A stretch of DNA of 7,216 nt from an uncultured Dehalococcoidia bacterium (GTDB lineage: Bacteria; Chloroflexota; Dehalococcoidia; Tepidiformales; Tepidiformaceae), in the NCBI GenBank assembly GCA_937954195.1, contig CALFYR010000474.1:1-7216 (forward strand). The letters run 5' to 3'. Below are positions 1 through 5,631 of the stretch, piece after piece; the first letter of the stretch is position 1; each line of letters begins with the position of its first letter. The translations under genes were made by a program, and so were the position numbers. The notes below the pieces were generated by a model that was not told where the DNA came from, did no database searches, and was given only the letters and a program-made list of their open reading frames with translations.

Positions 1-914
1 GGCTCGTCGTCTCCCTCCGACTGCCACAGGTCCGTGCCCAGGTACTTCCATCCCCCATCCGCGAAGATGGCGACGACGTTCCCGCGCTCGATCCGTCCCG
101 CGGCCCGTACGGCAGCATGGAGCACCGCCCCGCTGCTGATGCCCCCGAAGATCCCCTCCGCCAGCATCGCCCTCCGCGCGTGCGAAAACGCGTGCCGGTT
201 CCCAACGATGATCTTCCCATCGAGCACGTCTTCGTCGAGCACCGGCGGGATGAACCCGTCGTCCAGCGACTTCAACCCCTGCACGTGCACACCCAACCTT
301 GGCTCGACTCCCAGTACGTGGCACCCGGCATGCGCTTCCTTCAGCCGCCGCCCCACCCCGGAGATCGTCCCGCCAGTGCCCATTCCTGCAACGAACACAT
401 CCACCGGGCCGACATCCCGCAGGTCGGCGAGGATCTCGCCAGCGGTCCATTCGTAGTGGGCGCGCACGTTCTCCGGGCTATCGAACTGCCCCAGGTAGAA
501 CGCGCCTTCCTGCTCGGCAACCACCTTCGCGACTTCGCGCGCTGTCTTGATTCCGGCCTGCCGGGCGACGCGGTGCACACGCGCGCCATACACGTGGAGG
601 AGCTGCTCAATCTCGGGGTAGACCGACTCCGGTACGCATACGTCAACGGGGTGCCCCAGCAGCCGCCCGAACAGCGCCAGCGCCACACCCGTGTTCCCGG
701 TCGAAGCTTCGACGATCCGCTGTCCCGGTTCGAGTTCACCTGAGCGCCGCGCCGCTTCGAGGATACGCAAGACGATCCGGTCTTTGATGCTGCCGGTCGG
801 GTTCTGGGCTTCCAGCTTCGCGAAAATCCGCACCTCCGGCTTCGGCGAAAGCGAGCGCAACTCGACCAACGGAGTGCTACCCACGAGACCAACCACCGAA
901 TCGAACACAGCCAC
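1..914 (-). CDS. cysM: PLP-dependent cysteine synthase / O-phosphoserine sulfhydrylase, CysM-like (3' end cut by window edge)
   Basis: This cytosolic fold-type II PLP enzyme makes L-cysteine from an activated serine (O-acetyl- or O-phosphoserine) and a sulfide donor. I read 304 codons with no stop before the left edge; the family is usually about 300-325 residues, so little is missing. Visible motifs are NPTGSIKDR with the PLP Schiff-base lysine K44, STGNTG (71-76) for the substrate carboxylate, the phosphate loop GMGTGGT (177-183), GISSG (258-262, PLP-ring serine) and a C-terminal DGGWKYLGTDLW. The GWKYL ending and the VEPR...DGF(I/V)P region resemble Mycobacterium tuberculosis CysM, an O-phosphoserine enzyme, more than E. 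coli CysK; this comparison is from memory. The start is GTG at 914. It is the first possible start after the upstream gene's stop, which lies in the same frame 9 bases earlier, and GAGGAG (927-932) lies 12 bases upstream. GTG at 908 is an alternative. It is probably co-transcribed with the methyltransferase. Confidence 0.93.
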   Translation of the reverse strand, partial: MAVFDSVVGLVGSTPLVELRSLSPKPEVRIFAKLEAQNPTGSIKDRIVLRILEAARRSGELEPGQRIVEASTGNTGVALALFGRLLGHPVDVCVPESVYPEIEQLLHVYGARVHRVARQAGIKTAREVAKVVAEQEGAFYLGQFDSPENVRAHYEWTAGEILADLRDVGPVDVFVAGMGTGGTISGVGRRLKEAHAGCHVLGVEPRLGVHVQGLKSLDDGFIPPVLDEDVLDGKIIVGNRHAFSHARRAMLAEGIFGGISSGAVLHAAVRAAGRIERGNVVAIFADGGWKYLGTDLWQSEGDDE

Positions 915-923
915 GAAGGTAGG

Positions 924-2249
924 TTACTCCTCTTGAGCCTCCTCGAACTCCGCCAGCAGCTCAGCTTCCACCTCATCCGCGAATGGCGGTGGCCAATGCT
1001 GACCCAGCAACCGCTCCATCGATGGGGCGACGGACCACTCGAGCGCCAGCGAACGGTACTGCCGGTACGCCGTCCGGGCGGCCCGTTCCGCGCCGGGCCC
1101 CGATGAGCGCTTCTGCGCGCGGATCATCAGGTTCCGGGCGGTAACCTCAGGCGAGACGAACTCGGCGATGTCCACGCGGTACCCCAGTGCCTCCAACGCC
1201 GCGCCTCGCAGCGAATCGGTGACGACGTCCGCCAGGCGGTGTCGCAGGAGCCCAGGGCCCAGGGCGGAACCCCACGTCGCCTCCGCCGGGAGTTGGTTTG
1301 CTTTTCGCGCTCGTTCGACCTGCTCAGTGAGTTCATGGTGACAGCAGGGCACGAGCACAATGGCCTTCGCTCCCAGCCGAACGCCGGCGGCAAGCGCCTC
1401 GTCCGTCGCGGTGTCACAGGCATGCAGGCTCACCAGCAGGTCCACCGGCTGCTTCCGACTCTCCGTGAACTCTGCGATCGAGCGCGTCTCGAACCGCGCG
1501 CGGTCGTACCCAAGGCGTTTCGCGCTCTCCGCCACGGGTTCGACGATTTCAGCATTCGCGTCCACGCCGGTGAGTTCGAGGTGCTTGCCCTGCTGCTTCG
1601 CCCACAAGTAGAGGGCCAGGCTCAGGTATGCCTTGCCGCACCCCGCATCCACCACGCGTATCGCTCCTTCGGATTGCCAGACCGTGAGCGGCCGTAGCAG
1701 CTCCAGGTAGTGCTGTACCTGCCGGTACTTGTCGGCGGTCTCGCCGAGCAACCTGCCCTTCTTCCCGAACAGCCCGGTCTCAATAAACAGCGCCTGGACC
1801 TCGGCGTCATCCGGGTCGAGCGGATGCGAGCGTTTTCGGTCGTGCGCCACGAGTTCGGGTTCCTCGTCCTCGTCCGACTCGTCCCGGGCAACCGACAGCC
1901 GGCCCTTCGAGAGCAGCCAGCGGCCGCCGCGAGTGAGCCTCGCGTGCCACTCCGCGTCCCGTGCGATCACATCCAGGTTCAGTGCGCTACCCCCAAGCAG
2001 CAGCTCCAACCGCGCCGGCCATTCCTCCAGCGAAACCATCGCCGTCGTTTCGCGCTTGTCATCGCGCGTGATGAGTTTGATCGCGGGTCCGCGCCGCTCT
2101 GTTCGAACCGGGATAGCGGTGACGCGCTGGTAGGGAGCGGTGCCACGCACCGGCGTGATGGTTGCGCGGCGCCAGCCGCCACGCTCAACGTCGTGCGTTA
2201 GGAGCTGGATGACCGGTTCGATCGTCGCGCGGTCGTTCGTCTGGGGCAT
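924..2249 (-). CDS. Class I SAM-dependent methyltransferase, Methyltransf_32-like (probable RNA methyltransferase)
   Basis: The product has 441 residues. The catalytic domain starts near residue 170 with KYRQVQHYLELL, then the SAM-binding motif I VVDAGCGKAYLSLALY (199-214) and an acidic VD (229-230) ending the second strand. LHACDTATDEAL (275-286), VPCCHHEL (300-307) and TARNLMIR (370-377) follow. The HAC...ATD and PCCHH pair is typical of the Methyltransf_32 group, and the tRNA methyltransferase Trm13 carries similar motifs, so an RNA substrate is plausible but not shown. The N-terminal 150 residues resemble the extra domain found in bacterial members of this family, ending in an acidic stretch DESDEDEE (123-130) and HDRKRSHPL. 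The ATG at 2249 has no good Shine-Dalgarno; an extended -10-like TGAGACAAT lies 6 bases upstream, suggesting a leaderless mRNA. The C-terminal codons encode the GAGGAG that probably serves the downstream cysM-like gene. It is divergent from the toxin-antitoxin module. Confidence 0.87.
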   Translation of the reverse strand: MPQTNDRATIEPVIQLLTHDVERGGWRRATITPVRGTAPYQRVTAIPVRTERRGPAIKLITRDDKRETTAMVSLEEWPARLELLLGGSALNLDVIARDAEWHARLTRGGRWLLSKGRLSVARDESDEDEEPELVAHDRKRSHPLDPDDAEVQALFIETGLFGKKGRLLGETADKYRQVQHYLELLRPLTVWQSEGAIRVVDAGCGKAYLSLALYLWAKQQGKHLELTGVDANAEIVEPVAESAKRLGYDRARFETRSIAEFTESRKQPVDLLVSLHACDTATDEALAAGVRLGAKAIVLVPCCHHELTEQVERARKANQLPAEATWGSALGPGLLRHRLADVVTDSLRGAALEALGYRVDIAEFVSPEVTARNLMIRAQKRSSGPGAERAARTAYRQYRSLALEWSVAPSMERLLGQHWPPPFADEVEAELLAEFEEAQEE

Positions 2250-2255
2250 TCAGTC

Positions 2256-2264
2256 ATTGTCTCA
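2256..2264 (-). promoter_or_regulatory. Candidate extended -10 element for the methyltransferase-cysM operon
   Basis: Read on the minus strand the site is TGAGACAAT, that is TGn followed by GACAAT (4 of 6 matches to TATAAT). It ends 6 bases before the ATG at 2249. That spacing puts the transcription start at or next to the start codon, giving a leaderless transcript and explaining the missing Shine-Dalgarno. I see no convincing -35 hexamer. This is an inference from sequence pattern and recurrence in the window. Confidence 0.4.
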
Positions 2265-2268
2265 GATT

Positions 2269-2284
2269 CAGCCGACGCGGGCTG
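2269..2284. promoter_or_regulatory. Candidate operator: inverted repeat between two divergent promoters
   Basis: CAGCC (2269-2273) and GGCTG (2280-2284) form a perfect 5-base inverted repeat around a 6-base centre. It sits midway between the two candidate -10 elements, where both RNA polymerases would bind. Type II antitoxins, alone or with their toxin, commonly repress their own promoter through such palindromes. The repeat is short enough to occur by chance in GC-rich DNA. Confidence 0.25.
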
Positions 2285-2299
2285 GGCGTTCGGATTGCG

Positions 2300-2308
2300 T
2301 GATAAACT
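2300..2308 (+). promoter_or_regulatory. Candidate extended -10 element for the toxin-antitoxin operon
   Basis: TGATAAACT fits TGn plus a TANNNT-type hexamer (TAAACT, 4 of 6 to TATAAT). It ends 7 bases before the ATG at 2316, so the transcript could begin at or near that A. No clear -35 hexamer lies 16-18 bases upstream, as is common for extended -10 promoters. An AAGG at 2310-2313 is too close to the ATG to be a normal ribosome binding site. Confidence 0.45.
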
Positions 2309-2315
2309 CAAGGCG

Positions 2316-2537
2316 ATGACGAAGCTTGCAGCAGAGGCATGGGAGAGGCTCCAAGAACTCGATGACGCGGAGCAGGATCGCCTTGCGCGAATGATTCTCG
2401 ACGACATTGAATCTGAGCGGCGCTGGGACGAGCTCTTCGCGAAAAGCCAGGATCTCCTGTCGGAGATGGCCGCCGAAGCGAAAGCGGAATACGAAGCGGG
2501 CCTGACTGACGAACTGACTCCCGAAACGCTTCGGTGA
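2316..2537 (+). CDS. Type II antitoxin, RelB-like (partner of the adjacent RelE/ParE-like toxin)
   Basis: This 73-residue acidic, helix-rich protein should bind and neutralise the toxin encoded immediately downstream. After MTKLAAEAWERLQELDDAEQ comes the stretch typical of this antitoxin family: AxxIL(D/E)(D/E)IExExxWDELFAKSQDLL (about residues 26-50), then AEAKAEYEAG and a C-terminal LTPETLR. I recognise the WDELFAKSQD pattern from antitoxins of RelE/ParE-type modules. I chose the ATG at 2316 over an in-frame TTG at 2295: the family usually begins close to MTxxA, and the TTG would lie upstream of the candidate -10. The TGA stop overlaps the toxin GTG in a GTGA, so translation is probably coupled. 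No separate DNA-binding domain is obvious at this length, so any autoregulation would rest on this small protein or its complex. Confidence 0.82.
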   Translation: MTKLAAEAWERLQELDDAEQDRLARMILDDIESERRWDELFAKSQDLLSEMAAEAKAEYEAGLTDELTPETLR

Positions 2538-2803
2538 GAAGCCGCCGGGCAAAAGGCTTCAGGGAATCGTATTCGCGGCTCCCACAGACGGTTCGTCAGC
2601 TGGCGCTGAATTCCTACGCGATTTTCGCAACCGATCCGTTCCACCCCGGACTCCAATTCAAACAGGTGAACGCCCGGGATGGCGTTTGGTCCGTACGTAT
2701 CGGGAACCACCATCGGGCCTTGGCATGGCGCAAGGGCGATGATCTGGTTTGGTTCTGGATCGGCACGCACGCCGAGTACGATCAGCTGATTCGGCGACGC
2801 TAG
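2534..2803 (+). CDS. Type II toxin, RelE/ParE superfamily
   Basis: This 89-residue basic protein with the RelE/ParE fold pattern is probably a translation-dependent mRNA endonuclease or a gyrase poison; sequence alone does not say which. The recognisable signature is DPFHPGLQFKQV (34-45), then VWSVRIGNHHRALAW (51-65) and VWFWIGTHAEYDQL (72-85). These give the K43, R55, R61, H79 and Y82 set of basic and aromatic residues that such toxins place in the cleft. The length matches the family (85-95 residues). The GTG start at 2534 overlaps the antitoxin stop codon by four bases, a normal arrangement that keeps antitoxin ahead of toxin. No frameshift or missing motif is seen, so the module looks intact. 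A hairpin spans the TAG stop and may end the transcript. Confidence 0.85.
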   Translation: MRSRRAKGFRESYSRLPQTVRQLALNSYAIFATDPFHPGLQFKQVNARDGVWSVRIGNHHRALAWRKGDDLVWFWIGTHAEYDQLIRRR

Positions 2804-2810
2804 CCGAATC
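2788..2810 (+). terminator. Hairpin over the toxin stop codon, terminator-like without a U-tract
   Basis: GATTCGGC (2788-2795) and GCCGAATC (2803-2810) are a perfect 8-base inverted repeat around a 7-base loop that contains the start of the TAG stop codon. A further T-G wobble extends the stem by one pair. The downstream bases are GTCCCC with no T run, so this is not a classical intrinsic terminator. It could be a U-less terminator, an mRNA stabiliser, or a pause that insulates the downstream metF-like gene from the toxin-antitoxin promoter. Confidence 0.45.
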
Positions 2811-2855
2811 GTCCCCACTGGACGCCACGCCCATTCGCATCCGAATCTATCAGGA

Positions 2856-3710
2856 ATGGCCTTCGCCGCCCGTCTCAAGAACCGTGACTTCGCCGTCGCC
2901 CTCGAAATCACACCTCCCCAGAAGGTGCTCACGAAGGTGCTGCTCCGGCGCGCCACGCTTCTCGGCCAGGCCGCCCAGGCCGTTAACGTCATCCAGCGTC
3001 CCGGACGCCAGTCCAGCCTCGATGCATCCCTCGAACTGCGAGCTGCCGGCCTCGAACCCGCCTGGCACGTGGTGACGCGCGGCAGCACTCGCGCGGCCAT
3101 CCGGGCGGACCTCGAACGGGCCCGGGAGGGCGGCATCCAGCAGATCCTCTGCATCCTCGGCGATCATTCAGCCGAGAGTGGTCCGGATACGCCAAGCATC
3201 AAAGAAGTGGTTTCGAATGCCTGCGAATACGTGCCCGGCGCGATCGTGGGCGCGACGCTCAACCAGTACGCGAAGGACCACGCAGCCGCGCTGAAGAACC
3301 TCATGCCCAAGCTCGCGGCCGGCGCCAGCTACATCCAGACGCAGCCCGTGTTCGGCCTCGATGCACTCGAACCGTTCGCTCGGGCTGTGGAGCGGGAAGC
3401 TCCCGAGACGCGCATCGTCGCTATGGCAATGCCATTGCTCACCCTCGAAGCCGCCGAACGCGTCGAAGTCCGCATCGGCATTGCGCTTCCGTCGGAACTC
3501 AAGCAGGTCCTCGCCACCGGCGATGAGGAAGCCGCCTGGGGCTCCTTCACAGCCACGATCCGCGAACTGGTCCGCGCTCCGTACATCGATGGCGTGGCCA
3601 TCATGACCTACGAAATGGACCCACCGCCCGAGACGGGCCAGCGAATCGTCCAGTCGCTCCAGGCTGCCGGTGTCTCGCCCTCACCTGCCGAATCCGCGCA
3701 CGGAGGCTGA
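2856..3710 (+). CDS. metF: Methylenetetrahydrofolate reductase-like protein (MetF family)
   Basis: This 284-residue TIM-barrel flavoprotein resembles enzymes that reduce 5,10-methylene-tetrahydrofolate to 5-methyl-tetrahydrofolate, feeding methionine synthesis or one-carbon metabolism in the cytosol. Support comes from ALEITPP (15-21), where E17 matches the catalytic glutamate of the EFFPP motif. VNVIQRP (43-49), HVVTRGSTRA (71-80, the position of the usual cRDRN segment), ILCILGD (97-103, FAD-contacting LxGD) and IQTQPVF (160-166, folate-contacting TQxxF) also fit. The length suits bacterial MetF (280-310). The sequence is divergent: TRGSTR replaces CRDRN and LGDHSAESG replaces the common GD(P/G)P, so a related folate or one-carbon role is possible. 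The ATG at 2856 is the only plausible start; CAGGA abuts it too closely for a normal ribosome binding site. The phosphatase-family gene follows after 1 base, implying co-transcription. Confidence 0.82.
   Translation: MAFAARLKNRDFAVALEITPPQKVLTKVLLRRATLLGQAAQAVNVIQRPGRQSSLDASLELRAAGLEPAWHVVTRGSTRAAIRADLERAREGGIQQILCILGDHSAESGPDTPSIKEVVSNACEYVPGAIVGATLNQYAKDHAAALKNLMPKLAAGASYIQTQPVFGLDALEPFARAVEREAPETRIVAMAMPLLTLEAAERVEVRIGIALPSELKQVLATGDEEAAWGSFTATIRELVRAPYIDGVAIMTYEMDPPPETGQRIVQSLQAAGVSPSPAESAHGG
3701..3706 (+). promoter_or_regulatory. Ribosome binding site CGGAGG that fixes the start of the phosphatase-family gene
   Basis: CGGAGG ends 5 bases before the GTG at 3712 and lies inside the last codons of the metF-like gene. 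It favours the GTG at 3712 over an in-frame GTG at 3670, which would overlap metF by 41 bases and has no such site. It also indicates translation of an internal cistron of a polycistronic mRNA. Confidence 0.75.
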
Positions 3711-3711
3711 C

Positions 3712-4461
3712 GTGGATCTCCGACTCGCGACGTTCAACATCCGCAACATCACCGACCGCTACGAAGAGCGAAAGCCCCTGCTCGGCGCCGCGTTCGCCGA
3801 GATGGCGCCCGACATCGTCGGCCTCCAGGAAGTGATGTTCAGCGAGCCCCGGCAGGACGATTTTCTCTCCGGTCACCTGCCCGAACGCCACTACATGGCG
3901 TTCGCTTCCCGCCACGAGAAGTACACGAACTTCGGAAACGCCATCCTGGTCGGGAGTGGACACGCGCAGGCGCACAACGAACTGCGGCTCTCGGGCGGAA
4001 GGTCGGCACACCGCGTGCTTGTCGCTCTCCCGGAGCTCTTCATGCTCTGGTTTGTGAACACGCACCTGCATCACGTTCCCGGTGATCCCGAGGTTCGCCT
4101 CGAACAGGCTCGCGCCATCACTGACTGGATGGCCGATGCGCCCGCCGCCGATGCCACGGTCATCGTTGGCGACTTCAACACGCCCCCGTTCGAACCGGCA
4201 TATGAGCATATGAAGGCGGCTGGTTACCGCTCCGCCTATTTCGAAGCCAACGGCGCCGAACCCGACGTGACGTGGCCATCCGGCATCCAGGCCCCAACCA
4301 TGGATACCGACGGCGACCCCAACTGCCTCGACTACATCTGGCTGAGCGGGCGTGCGCGAGCGCTCTCTGCCCGCCTTGCGGCGAACACGCACCCGCCGCA
4401 CGACCCGACCATCTACCCCAGCGACCATTTCGCCATCGTTGCTCAGGTCGAGCTGGGTTAG
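3712..4461 (+). CDS. Endonuclease/exonuclease/phosphatase (EEP) superfamily metal-dependent hydrolase
   Basis: This 249-residue enzyme of the DNase I/exonuclease III/inositol-phosphatase fold hydrolyses a phosphodiester or phosphomonoester. The full catalytic set is visible: TFNIRN (N9), GLQEV (metal-binding E40), NTHLHH (117-122 region, H118), IVGDFN (D154 and N156), CLDYIWL (D207) and PSDHFAIVAQV (D238-H239). The length is typical of stand-alone bacterial EEP hydrolases. The substrate cannot be read from sequence; DNA repair nuclease, sphingomyelinase-like and phosphatase members share these motifs. There is no signal peptide or membrane segment, so it is probably cytosolic. It begins 1 base after the metF-like stop with a strong Shine-Dalgarno, so the pair should be co-expressed; a functional link to folate metabolism is not evident. 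Start choice is discussed under the ribosome binding site. Confidence 0.88.
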   Translation: MDLRLATFNIRNITDRYEERKPLLGAAFAEMAPDIVGLQEVMFSEPRQDDFLSGHLPERHYMAFASRHEKYTNFGNAILVGSGHAQAHNELRLSGGRSAHRVLVALPELFMLWFVNTHLHHVPGDPEVRLEQARAITDWMADAPAADATVIVGDFNTPPFEPAYEHMKAAGYRSAYFEANGAEPDVTWPSGIQAPTMDTDGDPNCLDYIWLSGRARALSARLAANTHPPHDPTIYPSDHFAIVAQVELG

Positions 4462-4526
4462 TTCCGCTCGAACTCCACCCCACCATCCATTCAGTGAATA
4501 AGGGTCTCGCCCGATGATCCTCGGAT
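4462..4526. other. Intergenic gap before the zinc-ribbon gene
   Basis: These 65 bases contain an 11-base palindrome ATTCAGTGAAT (4489-4499) and a weak -10-like GATGAT (4513-4518) placed 8 bases before the ATG at 4527. No intrinsic terminator with a T run is present after the phosphatase-family gene. The downstream gene may therefore be read through from the metF operon or have its own weak leaderless promoter. Confidence 0.25.
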
Positions 4527-5591
4527 ATGGACAACGTCGGTTGCCCCTGCTGTGCGCGCCCGGTGCATGCGCCCTGGACCCTCTCGGTTACGCCATGGCG
4601 CATGTACCGTCAGTGGCGGCCAGACGGCCAGCGCCCGTCCTGGTCGATTCCCCTCTGCGTCGAATGCGCGGAGTGGCTCGGCGGCCTGGTCGCCGTCGCC
4701 CGGGGCGAGCGCCCGGCGCCCGCGCTCTTCGGTTCGCCCGCGAGCGGCACGCGGCGGCTCGTGTTCGACGATCAGTGCCACATCTGCTTCGAACTCCCAT
4801 ACGGCAGGGCCGCGAAGGTCGCCTGGATCGATCCGGAAGGCCGCAAGCTCGAGATGTTCGCCTGCGACGCCTGTGAAGCGTGGATCGCCTCCCTTGCTTC
4901 CGATGGGCACACGGTCCGCGGCCGGGGCGACCGGCAAATCGACGGCCCGTATGGCTACTGGCCCCACCCGAACCTCCGTGGCATCACCGTCGGGTTCGAC
5001 ATCGCCGATGCGGCGACGCTCGCGGTCGTGCGCGAAACCTGCGCGGCCATGGGGATGGCCGACGTTCCTTCGGGGGAGCGAATCCGTGTGGTCGAGGCCG
5101 TTCGCCACGGAAGGCGCGAGTCTGCGGAGCGGCCCCCGGCAGTCGTCGTCCTCGCCGGGCCACGCTCCCGCCGAGAACTCCTTGCAGCGCTGGAATCCGG
5201 CGCTGCCGCCTGGTCCACCATTCCGGTGACGCCGCAGCAACTCACGGCGTGCTTCGCGGCCGTCCTCCGGGCCGGCCCGCCTCCATCGTGGGATCCAGCG
5301 AGCTGCCTCGCCGTGTCGCTCCCGGCCGAAACGCCGCGGGCCTCGATTCTCTGCCACCCGGAGTCCGGCGTGGAGCCGTGGGATGTCGCGTGGCTCCTTC
5401 GCCGCTTCTGTCGGGGCTACGACCACCTCGCGTGGGTCAACGACCAGATCGTGCTCGTCCCGCGGGCTGGCGCGGATCTGATCGAGGCGATAGCCGCTCG
5501 CCTGCGCCCGCTCCTTGCCGGCCGCGCCACCCTTGAGGTTGTACCCGCCGCCGAAATGCCCGTGCACCGCCGCCTCGACGTCGCCGGGTAG
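4527..5591 (+). CDS. Unrecognised protein: two zinc-ribbon-like modules, then receiver-like and GGDEF-like regions, both degenerate
   Basis: I do not recognise this 354-residue protein as a named family. Residues 1-125 hold two cysteine modules: CPCC (6-9) paired with CVEC (44-47), and CHIC (84-87) paired with CDAC (113-116). Each second pair continues as CxxCxxW(I/L)xxL, suggesting a duplicated zinc ribbon. Residues 152-250 read like a response-regulator receiver: strand ITVGF, helix ATLAVVRETCAAMG, strand PAVVVLAG, then LLAALESGAAAWSTIPVTPQQL, matching the ALxAGAxxYLTKPFxPEEL segment but with isoleucine instead of the conserved lysine. Residues 289-330 (WLLRRFCRGYDHLAWVNDQI...) resemble the GGDEF active-site region with the signature lost. 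This suggests a non-catalytic sensor or scaffold, but both domain calls are inference from pattern. It has no signal peptide or membrane helix. The ATG at 4527 lacks a Shine-Dalgarno. It lies 65 bases after the phosphatase-family gene. Confidence 0.8.
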   Translation: MDNVGCPCCARPVHAPWTLSVTPWRMYRQWRPDGQRPSWSIPLCVECAEWLGGLVAVARGERPAPALFGSPASGTRRLVFDDQCHICFELPYGRAAKVAWIDPEGRKLEMFACDACEAWIASLASDGHTVRGRGDRQIDGPYGYWPHPNLRGITVGFDIADAATLAVVRETCAAMGMADVPSGERIRVVEAVRHGRRESAERPPAVVVLAGPRSRRELLAALESGAAAWSTIPVTPQQLTACFAAVLRAGPPPSWDPASCLAVSLPAETPRASILCHPESGVEPWDVAWLLRRFCRGYDHLAWVNDQIVLVPRAGADLIEAIAARLRPLLAGRATLEVVPAAEMPVHRRLDVAG

Positions 5592-5615
5592 GACATCGCG
5601 CCTTTTTCGACTCCC

Positions 5616-5624
5616 TGACAGAAT
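5616..5624 (+). promoter_or_regulatory. Candidate extended -10 element for the CoA-transferase gene
   Basis: TGACAGAAT is TGn followed by CAGAAT (4 of 6 to TATAAT). It ends 7 bases before the ATG at 5632, the same geometry as at the antitoxin. There is no Shine-Dalgarno in front of either candidate ATG (5623 or 5632), which fits a leaderless transcript starting at about 5632 and favours the later start. Confidence 0.4.
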
Positions 5625-5631
5625 GCGCGGC

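Noticed and set aside
117..743. A 208-residue plus-strand open frame opposite cysM
   Set aside because: The minus strand reads a complete set of cysteine synthase motifs; this frame shows none.
2295..2315. Upstream TTG start for the antitoxin
   Set aside because: It would lie before the candidate -10 box, has no ribosome binding site, and adds residues not usual for the family; ATG 2316 is preferred.
2198..3154. A 318-residue minus-strand open frame across the toxin-antitoxin and metF genes
   Set aside because: It runs antisense to three recognised genes and is rich in Arg and Ser, as expected of a shadow frame.
3670..3711. Upstream GTG start for the EEP hydrolase
   Set aside because: It would overlap metF by 41 bases and lacks a Shine-Dalgarno, while GTG 3712 has CGGAGG at ideal spacing and begins just before the first fold motif.
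4489..4499. Palindrome ATTCAGTGAAT as an operator or terminator
   Set aside because: It is short, AT-rich and unaccompanied by a second copy or a T run; chance occurrence is likely.
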